This document shows positions 18,344-28,713 of a DNA stretch of 64,000 nt, piece after piece. Source of the stretch: Hippea alviniae EP5-r. Its GTDB lineage: Bacteria > Campylobacterota_A > Desulfurellia > Desulfurellales > Hippeaceae. The first letter of the stretch is position 1. Each line of letters starts with the position of its first letter. Made by a program: the position numbers and the translations under genes. Where the stretch lies: the NCBI RefSeq assembly GCF_000420385.1, contig NZ_ATUV01000001.1, positions 1,054,001 through 1,118,000 on the forward strand. Direction: 5' to 3'. The notes under the pieces were generated by a model. It was not told the DNA's origin. It saw only the letters and a program-made list of their open reading frames with translations, and made no database searches.

Positions 18344-18369
18344 AAGGGGGAAGTAATTCCCCCTTTTTT
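18344..18369 (+). terminator. Intercistronic terminator/attenuator between binding protein and permease
   Basis: AAGGGGGAA (18344-18352) and TTCCCCCTT (18357-18365) pair around GTAA, followed by a T-run. Because four transporter genes follow, this probably gives partial termination. The downstream ribosome-binding site AAGGGGG (18375-18381) could also pair with the CCCCCTT arm. Confidence 0.8.
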
Positions 18370-18386
18370 CGTGTAAGGGGGTTGAA

Positions 18387-19391
18387 GTGAAAACCTACAT
18401 CTTCACAAGGATACTTTTATCCATCCCGATGGTGCTTATAATCCTAACAATTGTATTCTTTGTTTTAAGGGTGCTGCCGGGCAATCCTGTCCTTGCTATG
18501 CTTGGGCCTAAAGCACCGCCGCAGGTCGTAAAAGCCATGGAACATCAGATGGGGCTGGATAAACCTATCCTTGTTCAGTATGCGAACTATTTAAAAGACA
18601 TAGCAAAGGGTGATTTTGGCAAATCAACGGTTACAGGAATGCCTGTAATCGATGAGTTAAAACAGAAGTTTCCAGCAACATTAGAGCTAACCATCTTTGC
18701 AATGATAATTGCCGTTGTTATCGGAATATTCTACGGAACATTTGCAGCGTATAAGTTGGGCTCACCAATAGATGTCTCAGCCCGTATCTATTCAATATTC
18801 GTTTACTCATTCCCTGTCTTCTGGTTTGGTTTGATGCTTCAGTTGGTATTTGGTGTCTGGCTTAATTGGCTTCCTGTATCTGGCGAGTCATCACCGTTTA
18901 TGACACCAGACAAAACATACACAGGCATGTATGTCGTTGATGCGATAATAAACGGACAGTGGGATGTTTTAAAAGATTCTCTGATGCATTTAATTTTGCC
19001 TTCCATAACGCTTGGTGTTGTTATTTCGAGTATATTTGTAAGAATGGTGCGCTCAAATGTTATACTGACACTATCGTCTCAGTTTGTTGTGGCAGCCAGA
19101 GCAAGAGGAATCAAAGAAAAAACCGTTCTATTCAAACACGCCTTAAAAAACGCTTTACCGCCTATTCTTACAATTATGGGTCTTCAATTCGCCCTTCTGC
19201 TTGGTGGTGCAGTTTTGACTGAAGTTACATTCTCATGGCCTGGAATAGGCAGTTATTTGGTTTCGAGAATACATGCAAGGGATTTTCCTGCTATTCAAGG
19301 CACTGTTGTATTTTTTGCTATATTTGTTGCTATCATAAGTATTTTGGTTGATGTTATAAACGCATGGATAAACCCACGAGTGAGGTATTAG
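18387..19391 (+). CDS. dppB: Peptide ABC transporter permease (DppB type)
   Basis: Inner-membrane subunit of the importer. The 334-residue protein has six expected helices: the N-terminal LSIPMVLIILTIVFFVLRVLPG, then the periplasmic loop with GLDKPILVQYANYL, and the BPD_transp_1 core with the EAA loop ARARGIKEKTVLFKHALKNA that contacts the ATPases. It ends in a basic WINPRVRY. The GTG start at 18387 has an AAGGGG site. It is followed four bases later by the second permease. Confidence 0.94.
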   Translation: MKTYIFTRILLSIPMVLIILTIVFFVLRVLPGNPVLAMLGPKAPPQVVKAMEHQMGLDKPILVQYANYLKDIAKGDFGKSTVTGMPVIDELKQKFPATLELTIFAMIIAVVIGIFYGTFAAYKLGSPIDVSARIYSIFVYSFPVFWFGLMLQLVFGVWLNWLPVSGESSPFMTPDKTYTGMYVVDAIINGQWDVLKDSLMHLILPSITLGVVISSIFVRMVRSNVILTLSSQFVVAARARGIKEKTVLFKHALKNALPPILTIMGLQFALLLGGAVLTEVTFSWPGIGSYLVSRIHARDFPAIQGTVVFFAIFVAIISILVDVINAWINPRVRY

Positions 19392-19395
19392 CCCA

Positions 19396-20277
19396 ATGAT
19401 AGAAAACTCAAACCAGATGATTTCAGCAAAGTTTTCTTCTTTTTTAAAAGACTTACTCGGAGACTCAAGCGGCAAAATGGCATTTGCCGGGTTTGTTCTG
19501 CTTACAATTTTCATTTTAATGGCAATATTTGCACCATTAATCGCACCATACAGCCCAACTCAACCATCAGGTCAACCACTGCTTCCACCAAACATCCATC
19601 ATCTCATGGGAACGGACAACCTTGGCTATGATGTATTCAGTAGGTTTATTTACGGTTCAAGAATGGCTTTAACCATAGCTTTTATTGCAACACTTATTGC
19701 TGCGGCAGTCGGTATTCCAACCGGGCTTATTGTTGGATATATAGGTGGACCCTTAGATAGAGTCATAACTATGATTATGGACTCTGTCTATACATTTCCT
19801 GGGCTTATACTTGCAATAGCTATAGCCGCTGTATTAGGGCCTGGGATAATAAACATCTCTCTTTCCATCGCTGTCGTTTACATACCCACATATTACAGGG
19901 TTATAAGAAGCCAGGTTGCAAGTGTAAAAAACGAGCTTTATGTTGAGAGCGCATACTCAATCGGTGCAAAAACATCGACAATCATATTTAAATACATACT
20001 GCCCAATGTGTTGCCTTCGATTATCGTTGTTTTATCAATGAACATAGCTGATGCTATAATGACTGAAGCTGGTTTAAGTTTCTTGGGTCTTGGTATAACA
20101 CCGCCAACACCAGACTGGGGCTATGACTTAGCAAATGGTCAGCAGTTCATAGTCTCAAACAACTGGTGGATGGCCTTCTTTCCGGGTATAGCCATAATTT
20201 TGATTGTATTGGGATTTAGTATGTTTGCAGAAGGTCTAAATGAGTACTTCAATCCAAACATAGGAGAGAAGAGATAA
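19396..20277 (+). CDS. dppC: Peptide ABC transporter permease (DppC type)
   Basis: Second inner-membrane subunit. The 293-residue protein has an N-terminal cytoplasmic tail, a first helix (about 33-55), the family segment GTDNLGYDVFSRFIYGSRMAL, five further helices and an EAA-like loop (ESAYSIGAKTSTIIFKYILPN). It ends near GFSMFAEGLNEYFNP, a DppC hallmark. GAGGT upstream serves as the ribosome-binding site. The stop overlaps the dppD start by one base (TAATG). Confidence 0.94.
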   Translation: MIENSNQMISAKFSSFLKDLLGDSSGKMAFAGFVLLTIFILMAIFAPLIAPYSPTQPSGQPLLPPNIHHLMGTDNLGYDVFSRFIYGSRMALTIAFIATLIAAAVGIPTGLIVGYIGGPLDRVITMIMDSVYTFPGLILAIAIAAVLGPGIINISLSIAVVYIPTYYRVIRSQVASVKNELYVESAYSIGAKTSTIIFKYILPNVLPSIIVVLSMNIADAIMTEAGLSFLGLGITPPTPDWGYDLANGQQFIVSNNWWMAFFPGIAIILIVLGFSMFAEGLNEYFNPNIGEKR

Positions 20278-21233
20278 TGCCACTTGTTGAGATAAAGAAT
20301 TTAGGAATTAGATATCTAACGAGAAAAGGAGTAATCAAAGCTGTTGATGGCATAAATTTAACGATAAACGAAGAAGAGAGCTTGGGTATTGTTGGTGAGA
20401 GTGGCTGTGGTAAATCAACCTTTGGCACTGCTATAATGAGACTTCTGCCGCAGAATTCAAAGATTGAAGGCAATATATTTTTCAAAGACAGAGATTTACT
20501 GAAACTAAACAATGAAGAGATGCGCAAACTTCGCGGCAAAGAGATAGCTATGATATTTCAAGACCCCATGACGAGTCTAAATCCCATTATGAGAATAAGA
20601 GACCACTTCTTTGAGCTGTTCAAGGTTCATCACCCAGATATGAGAAAAGAAGAGATGGTTGAGATAGCATCAGAATCCCTAAAGTCCGTAGGTGTTGACC
20701 CAAAGAGACTAAACAACTATCCATTTGAGTTTAGCGGTGGAATGAGACAAAGGGTTATGATAGCTATTGCAATATCTCTAAAACCTTCTCTTCTGATTGC
20801 AGACGAGCCAACAACAGCCTTAGATGTCGTCGTGCAAGAACAGATAATGCAAGTGCTTAAAAAGCTTAAGAAAACAAGAAAAATGTCAATAATGCTTATA
20901 ACACACGATATGGGCATAGTGGCAGAGCTTGCAGAGACAGTAGCTGTTATGTATGCAGGGCATTTGGTTGAGTATGGCGAAGTTAAAGAACTATACAACA
21001 ACCCGCTGCATCCTTACACACAGCTTCTGCTTCAATCAATACCGAATGTAAAATTAGAAGACATGGAGTTAAAATTCATACCTGGCAGTCTGCCAGACCC
21101 TAAGAATTTACCAAAAGGCTGCAGATTTTCACCAAGATGCCCGTTTGCTAAAGAGATTTGCTCTCAAAAAGAGCCACCCGATATAACTATTGGCGAAAAC
21201 AGACGGGTAAAATGCTGGTTGTATGGTGATTAA
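20277..21233 (+). CDS. dppD: Peptide ABC transporter ATPase (DppD type)
   Basis: First ATPase of the importer, 318 residues. Walker A is GESGCGKS, the signature is SGGMRQR, and Walker B is LLIADEPTTALD with the switch His in ITHDMG. The C-terminal oligopeptide/dipeptide extension contains the cysteine motif CRFSPRCPFAKEICSQKEP plus a later VKCW. Such cysteines bind an Fe-S cluster in some homologues. It overlaps the second ATPase by a few bases at most. Confidence 0.95.
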   Translation: MPLVEIKNLGIRYLTRKGVIKAVDGINLTINEEESLGIVGESGCGKSTFGTAIMRLLPQNSKIEGNIFFKDRDLLKLNNEEMRKLRGKEIAMIFQDPMTSLNPIMRIRDHFFELFKVHHPDMRKEEMVEIASESLKSVGVDPKRLNNYPFEFSGGMRQRVMIAIAISLKPSLLIADEPTTALDVVVQEQIMQVLKKLKKTRKMSIMLITHDMGIVAELAETVAVMYAGHLVEYGEVKELYNNPLHPYTQLLLQSIPNVKLEDMELKFIPGSLPDPKNLPKGCRFSPRCPFAKEICSQKEPPDITIGENRRVKCWLYGD

Positions 21234-21234
21234 A

Positions 21235-22215
21235 ATGGAGAAAATCCTTGAAGTAAAGAACTTAAAAAAAGAGTTTGAATTAAAAGGCTCATGGCTTGCG
21301 TCCTTCTTTTCAAAAGATAAGCCAACTGTGAAAGCTGTTGATGATGTCTCTTTTAGTATAAGAAAAGGCGAAACGCTCGGTATAGTCGGAGAAAGCGGAA
21401 GCGGAAAAACAACACTCGGCAGAACGGTTTTAAGGCTAACAGAGCCAACAGCAGGAAGTATTATCTTTAAAGGCAAAGATTTAGCCAAACTGCCAAAATC
21501 GGAGCTCAGAAAAGAGCGAAAGAATTTTCAAATCATATTTCAAGACCCGATGGCGAGCTTAAACCCTTACATGAGAATTGGTAAAATTGTCTCTCATCCA
21601 CTTGAGATTCACAACATAGGCACAAAAAACGAGAGAAAGGAGAGAATATTAGAGCTGTTTGAGAAGATAAATCTATCGCCGGCAGAAGAGTTTTACAACA
21701 GGTTTCCAAAACATTTAAGCGGTGGTCAAAGACAAAGGGTTGTAATAGCAAGGGCATTAATAACAAACCCAGAGTTTATCGTGGCTGATGAGCCAACAGC
21801 AATGCTTGATGTATCGGTAAGGTCTCAAATACTAAAGCTTATGATAGATGTTAAAGAGACTTTTGGTTTAACATACCTGTTTATAACCCACGATTTGGCG
21901 AGTGCAAAGTATATATGTGATAGAATAGGAGTCATGTATTTGGGTAAAATCGTTGAGATAGCAAAGACATTTGACCTTTTTAAGGAGCCACTTCATCCAT
22001 ATACGAAGATTTTGATGAGCTCTGTTCCTATTCCTGACCCGAATATCAGAAGAGAAAAACTCCTGCCAAAGGGTGAGATACCGTCAGCAACAAAAATACC
22101 TTCCGGCTGTAGATTCCATACACGGTGCCCATTTGCCAAAGAAATTTGCTCTCAAAAAGAGCCAGAGCTTAAAGAAATAGAAAAAGATAGATTTGTAGCT
22201 TGCCACTTGATATAA
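21235..22215 (+). CDS. dppF: Peptide ABC transporter ATPase (DppF type)
   Basis: Second ATPase, about 326 residues. I place the start at ATG 21235, five bases after GGTGA; an in-frame ATG at 21223 without a good site would add four residues. Walker A is GESGSGKT, the signature SGGQRQR, and Walker B FIVADEPTAMLD with ITHDLA. The C-terminal extension has CRFHTRCPFAKEICSQKEP, almost identical to the dppD tail, including 21 identical bases. That may reflect gene conversion or strong constraint. Confidence 0.94.
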   Translation: MEKILEVKNLKKEFELKGSWLASFFSKDKPTVKAVDDVSFSIRKGETLGIVGESGSGKTTLGRTVLRLTEPTAGSIIFKGKDLAKLPKSELRKERKNFQIIFQDPMASLNPYMRIGKIVSHPLEIHNIGTKNERKERILELFEKINLSPAEEFYNRFPKHLSGGQRQRVVIARALITNPEFIVADEPTAMLDVSVRSQILKLMIDVKETFGLTYLFITHDLASAKYICDRIGVMYLGKIVEIAKTFDLFKEPLHPYTKILMSSVPIPDPNIRREKLLPKGEIPSATKIPSGCRFHTRCPFAKEICSQKEPELKEIEKDRFVACHLI

Positions 22216-22247
22216 GAGACAATAAGGTAATTTACACTTACTATTTA

Positions 22248-23081
22248 ATGAGAATTAAACTATTTTTTTATGGCACATTAATGAAAGGCATGCGGCTTCA
22301 TAAATATGTAAATGGAGAGCTTATTGGGTATGCTATTTTGGAAAATTCTCAACTCTATGATGTTGGCTGGTATCCGGCTCTTGTTAAAGATTCTTATATG
22401 ACATTTGGTGAAATATACGAGATAGAAGTAAAAGAGCTTAATGTTATAGATAAAATAGAAGATTATCAGGAAGACAACCCAGATTCGCTGTATTTAAGGG
22501 AGTGTGTAAAGCTTAGGAATTTAAACGGTAAAATTGAAGATGCTTATTGCTATTTTTACAACAAGACAGAAGAGCTAAACCAACCCATAGAGATTTGCGA
22601 TTATAGAAGATACATCCTTGAGAGAAATAATGACTATATCTGGCTTGCATCTTATGGTTCGAATATGAGTTTAGAGAGAATTAAAAGAAGGGTGGGAGAG
22701 ATTGAAGAGTATAAGCCTGTTTACATAGAAAACTTCAAGCTGACTTTTAATAAAATGGCTGATAAAAGCTTTCAAACCTATGCGAATATAGTGTTTGAAA
22801 AAGATGCACGCTGCCCGGCTGTTTTGCAGAAGCTCTCATTTGAACAGCTAAACAAACTGGATAGTTATGAAGGTGCACCAAACCACTATTTAAGGGTTAC
22901 AGTTCCTGTGATTTTAGAAGATAGCCAGAGAATTATAGCCGAAGTTTATATAGCTCATCCCGATAAACTAACGGATAATCAAAACCCACAACCTAACTAT
23001 ATAGAGCATATTTATAAAGGATACAGAGAGTTTGGTTTTGATGTTAAACTGATAGAAGAAGCTTTAAGGAGCAAGCCATGA
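22248..23081 (+). CDS. Two-domain gamma-glutamylcyclotransferase-like (AIG2/GGCT) protein
   Basis: A 277-residue protein starting at ATG 22248; a frame extending to 22200 uses a poor TTG inside dppF. The first half looks like an AIG2/BtrG domain: FFYGTLMKG, WYPALV, FGEIYEIE and DKIEDY. The second half repeats the fold: WLASYGSNMSLERI, YKPVYIENFKLTFNKMA, LDSYEGAPNHYLR. Both the YG(S/T) loop and the acidic residue expected at the active site appear in each half (DKIED and DSYEG), so both could be active. The family cleaves gamma-glutamyl amides to 5-oxoproline. Substrate is unknown. It lies between the peptide importer and an enoyl-CoA hydratase and overlaps the latter as ATGA. Confidence 0.8.
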   Translation: MRIKLFFYGTLMKGMRLHKYVNGELIGYAILENSQLYDVGWYPALVKDSYMTFGEIYEIEVKELNVIDKIEDYQEDNPDSLYLRECVKLRNLNGKIEDAYCYFYNKTEELNQPIEICDYRRYILERNNDYIWLASYGSNMSLERIKRRVGEIEEYKPVYIENFKLTFNKMADKSFQTYANIVFEKDARCPAVLQKLSFEQLNKLDSYEGAPNHYLRVTVPVILEDSQRIIAEVYIAHPDKLTDNQNPQPNYIEHIYKGYREFGFDVKLIEEALRSKP

Positions 23082-23851
23082 GTGTAATACTCAAAGAGAG
23101 AAGTGGCTCTGTTCTGCTAATTACATTAAACAGGCCAGAAGTTTTAAATGCGTTCAATAATGAGATGTTTGAAGAGTTAGAAAACAGCTTAAAAGAAGTC
23201 GAAGAAGACAAAAGTATAAGGACTGTAATAATCACAGGCAACGGAAAGGCATTTGCAAGTGGCGGCGATTTAAACGAGATAAAAGAGCTGAATTTTGAGA
23301 CTGGTATGAGAAAGGCAAGAAAAGCCCAAAAGCTGTTTGATTATATAGAGAACTTTCCAAAACCCATAATAGCTGCAATAAACGGCTATGCTTTGGGTGG
23401 CGGTTTGGAGCTTGCCATAGCTTGCCATTTAAGGATAGCATCAGAAAATGCAAAACTTGGCCAACCAGAAATTAATATAGGAATAATCCCGGGATTTGGC
23501 GGAACCCAGAGACTGCCAAGATTAATAGGTAAAACATTGGCATTTGAAATGATACTCTCGGGTAAACCCATAACAGCACAAAGGGCTTACGAAATTGGGC
23601 TTGTAAACAGAGTGGTAAAAAGCGAAGAGTTGATTAATGAAGCAAAGGAGCTGGCTCAGTTATTGGCAGAAAAACCACCAATAGCCGTAAAGTGTACAAT
23701 TGAATCAATAAACAGTGGCATAGATGCACCATTAGAAGAAGGAATGAAGATAGAAGCATCTCTTTTTGGTGCGTGTTGCTCAACATATGACAAAAACGAA
23801 GGAATAAGCGCCTTTTTAGAGAAAAGAAAACCCATTTTTAAAGGAGAGTAA
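23078..23851 (+). CDS. Enoyl-CoA hydratase/isomerase family protein
   Basis: The 257-residue crotonase-fold protein has the oxyanion-hole segments AFASGGDLNEI and ALGGGLELAIACHLRIAS. The two catalytic glutamates of hydratases appear in LGQPEINIGIIPGFGGTQRL. It is therefore likely a true enoyl-CoA hydratase (crotonase or FadB-like) in fatty-acid or amino-acid breakdown. Together with the Etf/Fix set at 27-30 kb it could serve acyl-CoA oxidation, but no acyl-CoA dehydrogenase lies in the window. It ends at a hairpin terminator shared with rpsT. Confidence 0.9.
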   Translation: MSVILKERSGSVLLITLNRPEVLNAFNNEMFEELENSLKEVEEDKSIRTVIITGNGKAFASGGDLNEIKELNFETGMRKARKAQKLFDYIENFPKPIIAAINGYALGGGLELAIACHLRIASENAKLGQPEINIGIIPGFGGTQRLPRLIGKTLAFEMILSGKPITAQRAYEIGLVNRVVKSEELINEAKELAQLLAEKPPIAVKCTIESINSGIDAPLEEGMKIEASLFGACCSTYDKNEGISAFLEKRKPIFKGE

Positions 23852-23875
23852 AGGCGGGCTAACCGCCTTTTTTAT
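23851..23875. terminator. Terminator between enoyl-CoA hydratase and rpsT (possibly bidirectional)
   Basis: AAGGCGG (23851-23857) and CCGCCTT (23863-23869) pair around GCTAA and are followed by T's on the plus strand. On the minus strand the tract after the hairpin is less T-rich, so plus-strand termination is surer. Confidence 0.85.
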
Positions 23876-23880
23876 TCTTT

Positions 23881-24171
23881 TTATGATGCTTCTGCTTCTG
23901 CTTGAGTAAACTTTTTGTGGGCTTTTTGATACAGTCTTGAGATTAGCCTTGAAGCCTTGTTCTCTTTTATAACACCCTTGCTGTAAATCTTTCTTATAAC
24001 CCTTTCTGCTTCCCTAAGGTGTTTTTCGACAGTTTCTCTGTCGTTTTCCTGTTCTATTATAAGTCTTGCTTTTTTTAACACATTCTTAAGCCTTGTCCTG
24101 TAGGCTTTATTTCTCATGTATCTCTTCTTGTTCTGTCTTGCCCTTTTTGCAGCAGACTTGTGATTAGCCAC
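23881..24171 (-). CDS. rpsT: 30S ribosomal protein S20
   Basis: The 96-residue, very basic helical protein has the S20 opening MANHKSAAKRARQNKKR and the conserved region KGVIKENKASRLISRL. It binds 16S rRNA helices early in 30S assembly. AGGAGGTAAAAG precedes the ATG at 24171. It is a single gene, divergent from groES and convergent with the enoyl-CoA hydratase gene. Confidence 0.98.
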   Translation of the reverse strand: MANHKSAAKRARQNKKRYMRNKAYRTRLKNVLKKARLIIEQENDRETVEKHLREAERVIRKIYSKGVIKENKASRLISRLYQKAHKKFTQAEAEAS

Positions 24172-24366
24172 TTTTACCTCCTTACTTTTCTTAAAATCGC
24201 AAGCAAACTTCTATCACAAAGCTCAATCAAAGTCAAATTTTTTAAGGTTTGATAAAAGATTTTTAGGTGATTTGTTGCATTATTTTTGTGTATCTTTGTT
24301 TATTATGATTTATTTTTTTGTATTTTGCAATATTTAGACTTGAAATTTTTTGAAAAAGGTATATTG

Positions 24367-24393
24367 TTAGCACTCGAGTAAGATGAGTGCTAA
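24367..24393 (+). promoter_or_regulatory. CIRCE operator of groESL (HrcA site)
   Basis: TTAGCACTC (24367-24375), nine spacer bases, then GAGTGCTAA (24385-24393): a perfect match to the CIRCE inverted repeat. HrcA repressor binds CIRCE and releases it on heat shock. It lies 25 bases before the groES start, directly after a -10-like TATATT (24360-24365). hrcA itself is not in the window. Confidence 0.97.
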
Positions 24394-24417
24394 CAAAAAA
24401 TTAAGGGAGGTGAGAAG

Positions 24418-24681
24418 ATGACTCTTAAACCACTGATGGACAGATTGATAGTTGAGCCTGAAGAGTTAGAGCAGAAAACAGAATCTGGCATCATCATTCC
24501 AGACACAGCAAAGGAGAAGCCACAGCAGGGTAAGGTTATTGCAGTGGGTGATGATGTTGAAAGCATAAAGGAAGGCGACAGGGTTGTATTTGAAAAGTAT
24601 GCAGGCAACGAGATTAAACTTGATGACAAGAAGTATGTAATACTCAAAGAAGACGAAGTTTTAGCAAAGATTGTTGACTAA
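24418..24681 (+). CDS. groES: Co-chaperonin GroES
   Basis: The 87-residue protein has the Cpn10 fold signature [14 protein letters not shown], the mobile loop [17 protein letters not shown] and the terminal strand [10 protein letters not shown]. It caps the GroEL cavity. AGGGAGGTGAG lies before ATG 24418. It precedes groEL by 28 bases and is under CIRCE control. Confidence 0.98.
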   Translation: MTLKPLMDRLIVEPEELEQKTESGIIIPDTAKEKPQQGKVIAVGDDVESIKEGDRVVFEKYAGNEIKLDDKKYVILKEDEVLAKIVD

Positions 24682-24706
24682 AAAATTAAGAAGAAGGGGG
24701 TGATAG

Positions 24707-26344
<1,638 letters not shown>

Positions 26345-26364
26345 AAAGTTAAACAGACAAAATC

Positions 26365-26400
26365 AACCCGTCTGTCTTTCGCGACAGACGGGTTTTTATT
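26365..26400 (+). terminator. Intrinsic terminator of groESL
   Basis: AACCCGTCTGTC (26365-26376) pairs perfectly with GACAGACGGGTT (26383-26394) around TTTCGC, followed by a T-rich tract. The reverse strand of the tail is A-rich, so this serves groESL. Confidence 0.95.
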
Positions 26401-26401
26401 T

Positions 26402-27037
26402 TTACTTAACTGCAAACTCTATAAACGGGTTCGAGCTGCGTTCATGTTCTATTGTAGTTTCTCTTCCGTGTCCAGGATAAACAACAGTCTCCTTCGGTAA
26501 TTTTAAAAGCCTATTAACACTTCTTAACAAATCAAACTCATTCCCGCCAACAAGGTCCCACCTACCTACGGATTCGTAAAATAAAGTATCTCCACTAAAC
26601 AAAACACCTTCTTCCGCTTGATAAAGAGAAATTGAACCAGGGGTATGTCCTGGAGTCTCTATAACTTCAAATATAAACCTACCAACCTTTATACTTCTAT
26701 CTTCAGAAAGTAGTATATCAGCATCTGGCGAAGGGTCTTGTCTCTTACCCAAAAGACTAAAGGCGTCTCGATGAGAATTCTCTAAAAAATCAGCGTCAAG
26801 TTCACCTATGGCTATTGGTACATCGTATCTCTCTTTCAAAAACGCATTGCCACCAACATGGTCAAAATGATAGTGAGTGTTTACCACCATAATAGGTATA
26901 AGCCCATATTTATCCAATTCATCAGCTATATGTTCAGGCTCATCTCCTGGGTCAATTATTATCGTCTCTTTTGTCTCATCATCGAAAAACAAATAACAGT
27001 TTGTTTGTAATTCGCCTACGACAAGTTTAACAATCAT
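26402..27037 (-). CDS. Metallo-beta-lactamase-fold hydrolase (glyoxalase II-like)
   Basis: The start is ATG 27037 (after GGGTGGTG); a longer frame to 27067 begins inside the upstream terminator. The 211-residue protein has the zinc motif THYHFDH, the later metal ligands GHTPGS and FSGDTLF, and the terminal YPGHGRETT. This is the short subgroup often called YcbL/GloB-like, which cleaves thioesters such as S-lactoylglutathione or an unknown substrate. The long C-terminal domain of classical glyoxalase II is missing. It follows the etf/fix operon but is separated by a terminator. Confidence 0.9.
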   Translation of the reverse strand: MIVKLVVGELQTNCYLFFDDETKETIIIDPGDEPEHIADELDKYGLIPIMVVNTHYHFDHVGGNAFLKERYDVPIAIGELDADFLENSHRDAFSLLGKRQDPSPDADILLSEDRSIKVGRFIFEVIETPGHTPGSISLYQAEEGVLFSGDTLFYESVGRWDLVGGNEFDLLRSVNRLLKLPKETVVYPGHGRETTIEHERSSNPFIEFAVK

Positions 27038-27052
27038 AACACCACCCTTAAA

Positions 27053-27090
27053 TAAAAATGCCCCCATCCCTTAAAAGAGATGAGGGCATT
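27053..27090 (-). terminator. Intrinsic terminator of the etf/fix operon
   Basis: Read on the minus strand, AATGCCCTCATC (27090-27079) pairs with GATGGGGGCATT (27068-27057) with one mismatch, followed by TTTTATTT. This ends fixX transcription before the hydrolase gene. Confidence 0.88.
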
Positions 27091-27117
27091 GATTTTCTTT
27101 TTCAAGAAAGGCAAATT

Positions 27118-27402
27118 TTAACCGAATTTATATGCAACTCCAAAGCCGCCTCTTGGGTATTTCCAAGTTATGTAATCGCAAGCTATTCTACATGTTCCGC
27201 ACTCAACACAAGCATCATAGTTGATGTTTATTTTCTGCTCTTTCTCATCCCATGTGTAAACACTTGCAGGACAAACATAAGTGCACTGCTTTTTCTCGCA
27301 AGTTTTACACATCTCAGGGTCGCTTATACCAAGATGGTTATATTCATGGTCAACATTATAGCCTATAAGATAAAGCTTATCTTCTATTCTTAACTTCTTC
27401 AT
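27118..27402 (-). CDS. fixX: Ferredoxin-like protein FixX
   Basis: The 94-residue protein starts at ATG 27402, eight bases after GGAGG and overlapping the fixC stop; a TTG five codons earlier lies within the ribosome-binding site and is less likely. It has a ferredoxin fold with cysteine groups CKTCEKKQCTYVCP and CVECGTCRIACDY. In FixX one [4Fe-4S] cluster links FixC to the Etf. It ends with GGFGVAYKFG, typical of the family. Confidence 0.93.
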   Translation of the reverse strand: MKKLRIEDKLYLIGYNVDHEYNHLGISDPEMCKTCEKKQCTYVCPASVYTWDEKEQKININYDACVECGTCRIACDYITWKYPRGGFGVAYKFG

Positions 27403-28700
27403 CTCATCTTCCTCCAAATAGTGAATATATCCTTAGCCAGGTTGACATAACCAAATCTACTCTTAAGCTCTTCTTTCAGCTTTCTAAACTTCTCTGGCTT
27501 TGGAGTGCCATCAACGGTGTAAAGCTCTATCATAGCATCAATTATAAACTGTGGATAATCTGTCAAGAGATATCTCTTCTCTTCAAGCAACTCTGGCAAA
27601 TTTCTGTAATGTTTCAAATCCTTTAAGACGAAGGATTCTTCTATTTTTTCCTGATATCTTGAGAGCATTCTCTCTGAGAAATCGCCAGCCTGTCTTGCTT
27701 CGAGATACGTCCTTGCTGCAAGCTTACCACTTTCTACCGCAAGGTTAGAACCTTCTCTATGAACACTGTCAACAAGCATTGCAGCATCACCTGCAACCAT
27801 AAAGCCATCAGTGTACATTTTTGGAACTGAGTAATATCCACCCTCTGGAATCAGGTGAGCTAAATACTCTTTTGTGTCTCCACCCTCTATTAATGGAGCA
27901 ATAGACGGATGGGCCTTTAGTTCTTCTAACAAGTCATTAGGATTCTTTCGATGCTCTATCATGTCTTTGACTATAACGCCTATACCTATAGAAACAGATG
28001 TTTTATTTGTATAAATCCAAGCCATTCCTTCCATTCCTTTAAGGAATGGACCCGTAATTTCTATAGTTACACCTTCAGATGCATCCTTTACGCCAAACCT
28101 ATCGTTTATCTGATCTTCACTCAATCCTATTATCTCTTTCACACCTACAGCAACTTTCTCTGGTGTAATTTTCTTTCTCAAACCCAAAGATTTAGCCAAG
28201 AAAGACTGAACACCATCAGCCGCTATAACAACATCTGCATATAAATCACCCTGAGGTCTGTCTGTCCTTACACCAACAACTTTACCATCTTCAACTATAG
28301 GCTCTGTTACAACTGTCTCGTTAATCAATAAAGCTCCAGCTTCAACAACCTTCTTCGCAAACCACTTATCAAAGTGAGCCCTAAACACGCTAAAACAGTT
28401 GTAAGGCTCAACATTATGTTTCTGAGTTTTAATACCAAAACTAAAGTGAGAAGTATCATCCATCAACCACATTCTTTGCTCTATGATATGTCTTTCCAGT
28501 GGAGCTTCTTTGTAAAAATCTGGAATCAAATCATCCATAGGCTCCCTATAGAAAATACCACCCATTACATTTTTGGAGCCTGGGAATTTTCCTCTCTCTA
28601 TGATGATAACATCAACACCAGCCTTAGCCAAGACATAACCTGCAGCCAATCCTGCAGGACCAGCTCCCACAACTATTACATCAAAATCCTTTTTTCTCAT
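27399..28700 (-). CDS. fixC: Electron-transfer flavoprotein--quinone oxidoreductase FixC
   Basis: The 433-residue flavoprotein has an N-terminal FAD loop VGAGPAGLAAGYVLAKAG, RGKFPGSKNVMGG typical of ETF-QO/FixC, VIAADGVQS and the second FAD contact VAGDAAMLVD. It passes electrons from the Etf to membrane quinone. Together with EtfAB and FixX it resembles the bifurcating FixABCX complex, in which NADH oxidation reduces both quinone and ferredoxin. There is no membrane helix; association is peripheral. Confidence 0.95.
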   Translation of the reverse strand: MRKKDFDVIVVGAGPAGLAAGYVLAKAGVDVIIIERGKFPGSKNVMGGIFYREPMDDLIPDFYKEAPLERHIIEQRMWLMDDTSHFSFGIKTQKHNVEPYNCFSVFRAHFDKWFAKKVVEAGALLINETVVTEPIVEDGKVVGVRTDRPQGDLYADVVIAADGVQSFLAKSLGLRKKITPEKVAVGVKEIIGLSEDQINDRFGVKDASEGVTIEITGPFLKGMEGMAWIYTNKTSVSIGIGVIVKDMIEHRKNPNDLLEELKAHPSIAPLIEGGDTKEYLAHLIPEGGYYSVPKMYTDGFMVAGDAAMLVDSVHREGSNLAVESGKLAARTYLEARQAGDFSERMLSRYQEKIEESFVLKDLKHYRNLPELLEEKRYLLTDYPQFIIDAMIELYTVDGTPKPEKFRKLKEELKSRFGYVNLAKDIFTIWRKMR

Positions 28701-28713
28701 TTCGCTCTCCTTT

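Noticed and set aside
27038-27067. Longer start for the metallo-beta-lactamase-fold protein
   Set aside because: It would place the N-terminus in the terminator hairpin of the fix operon and add residues the family lacks.
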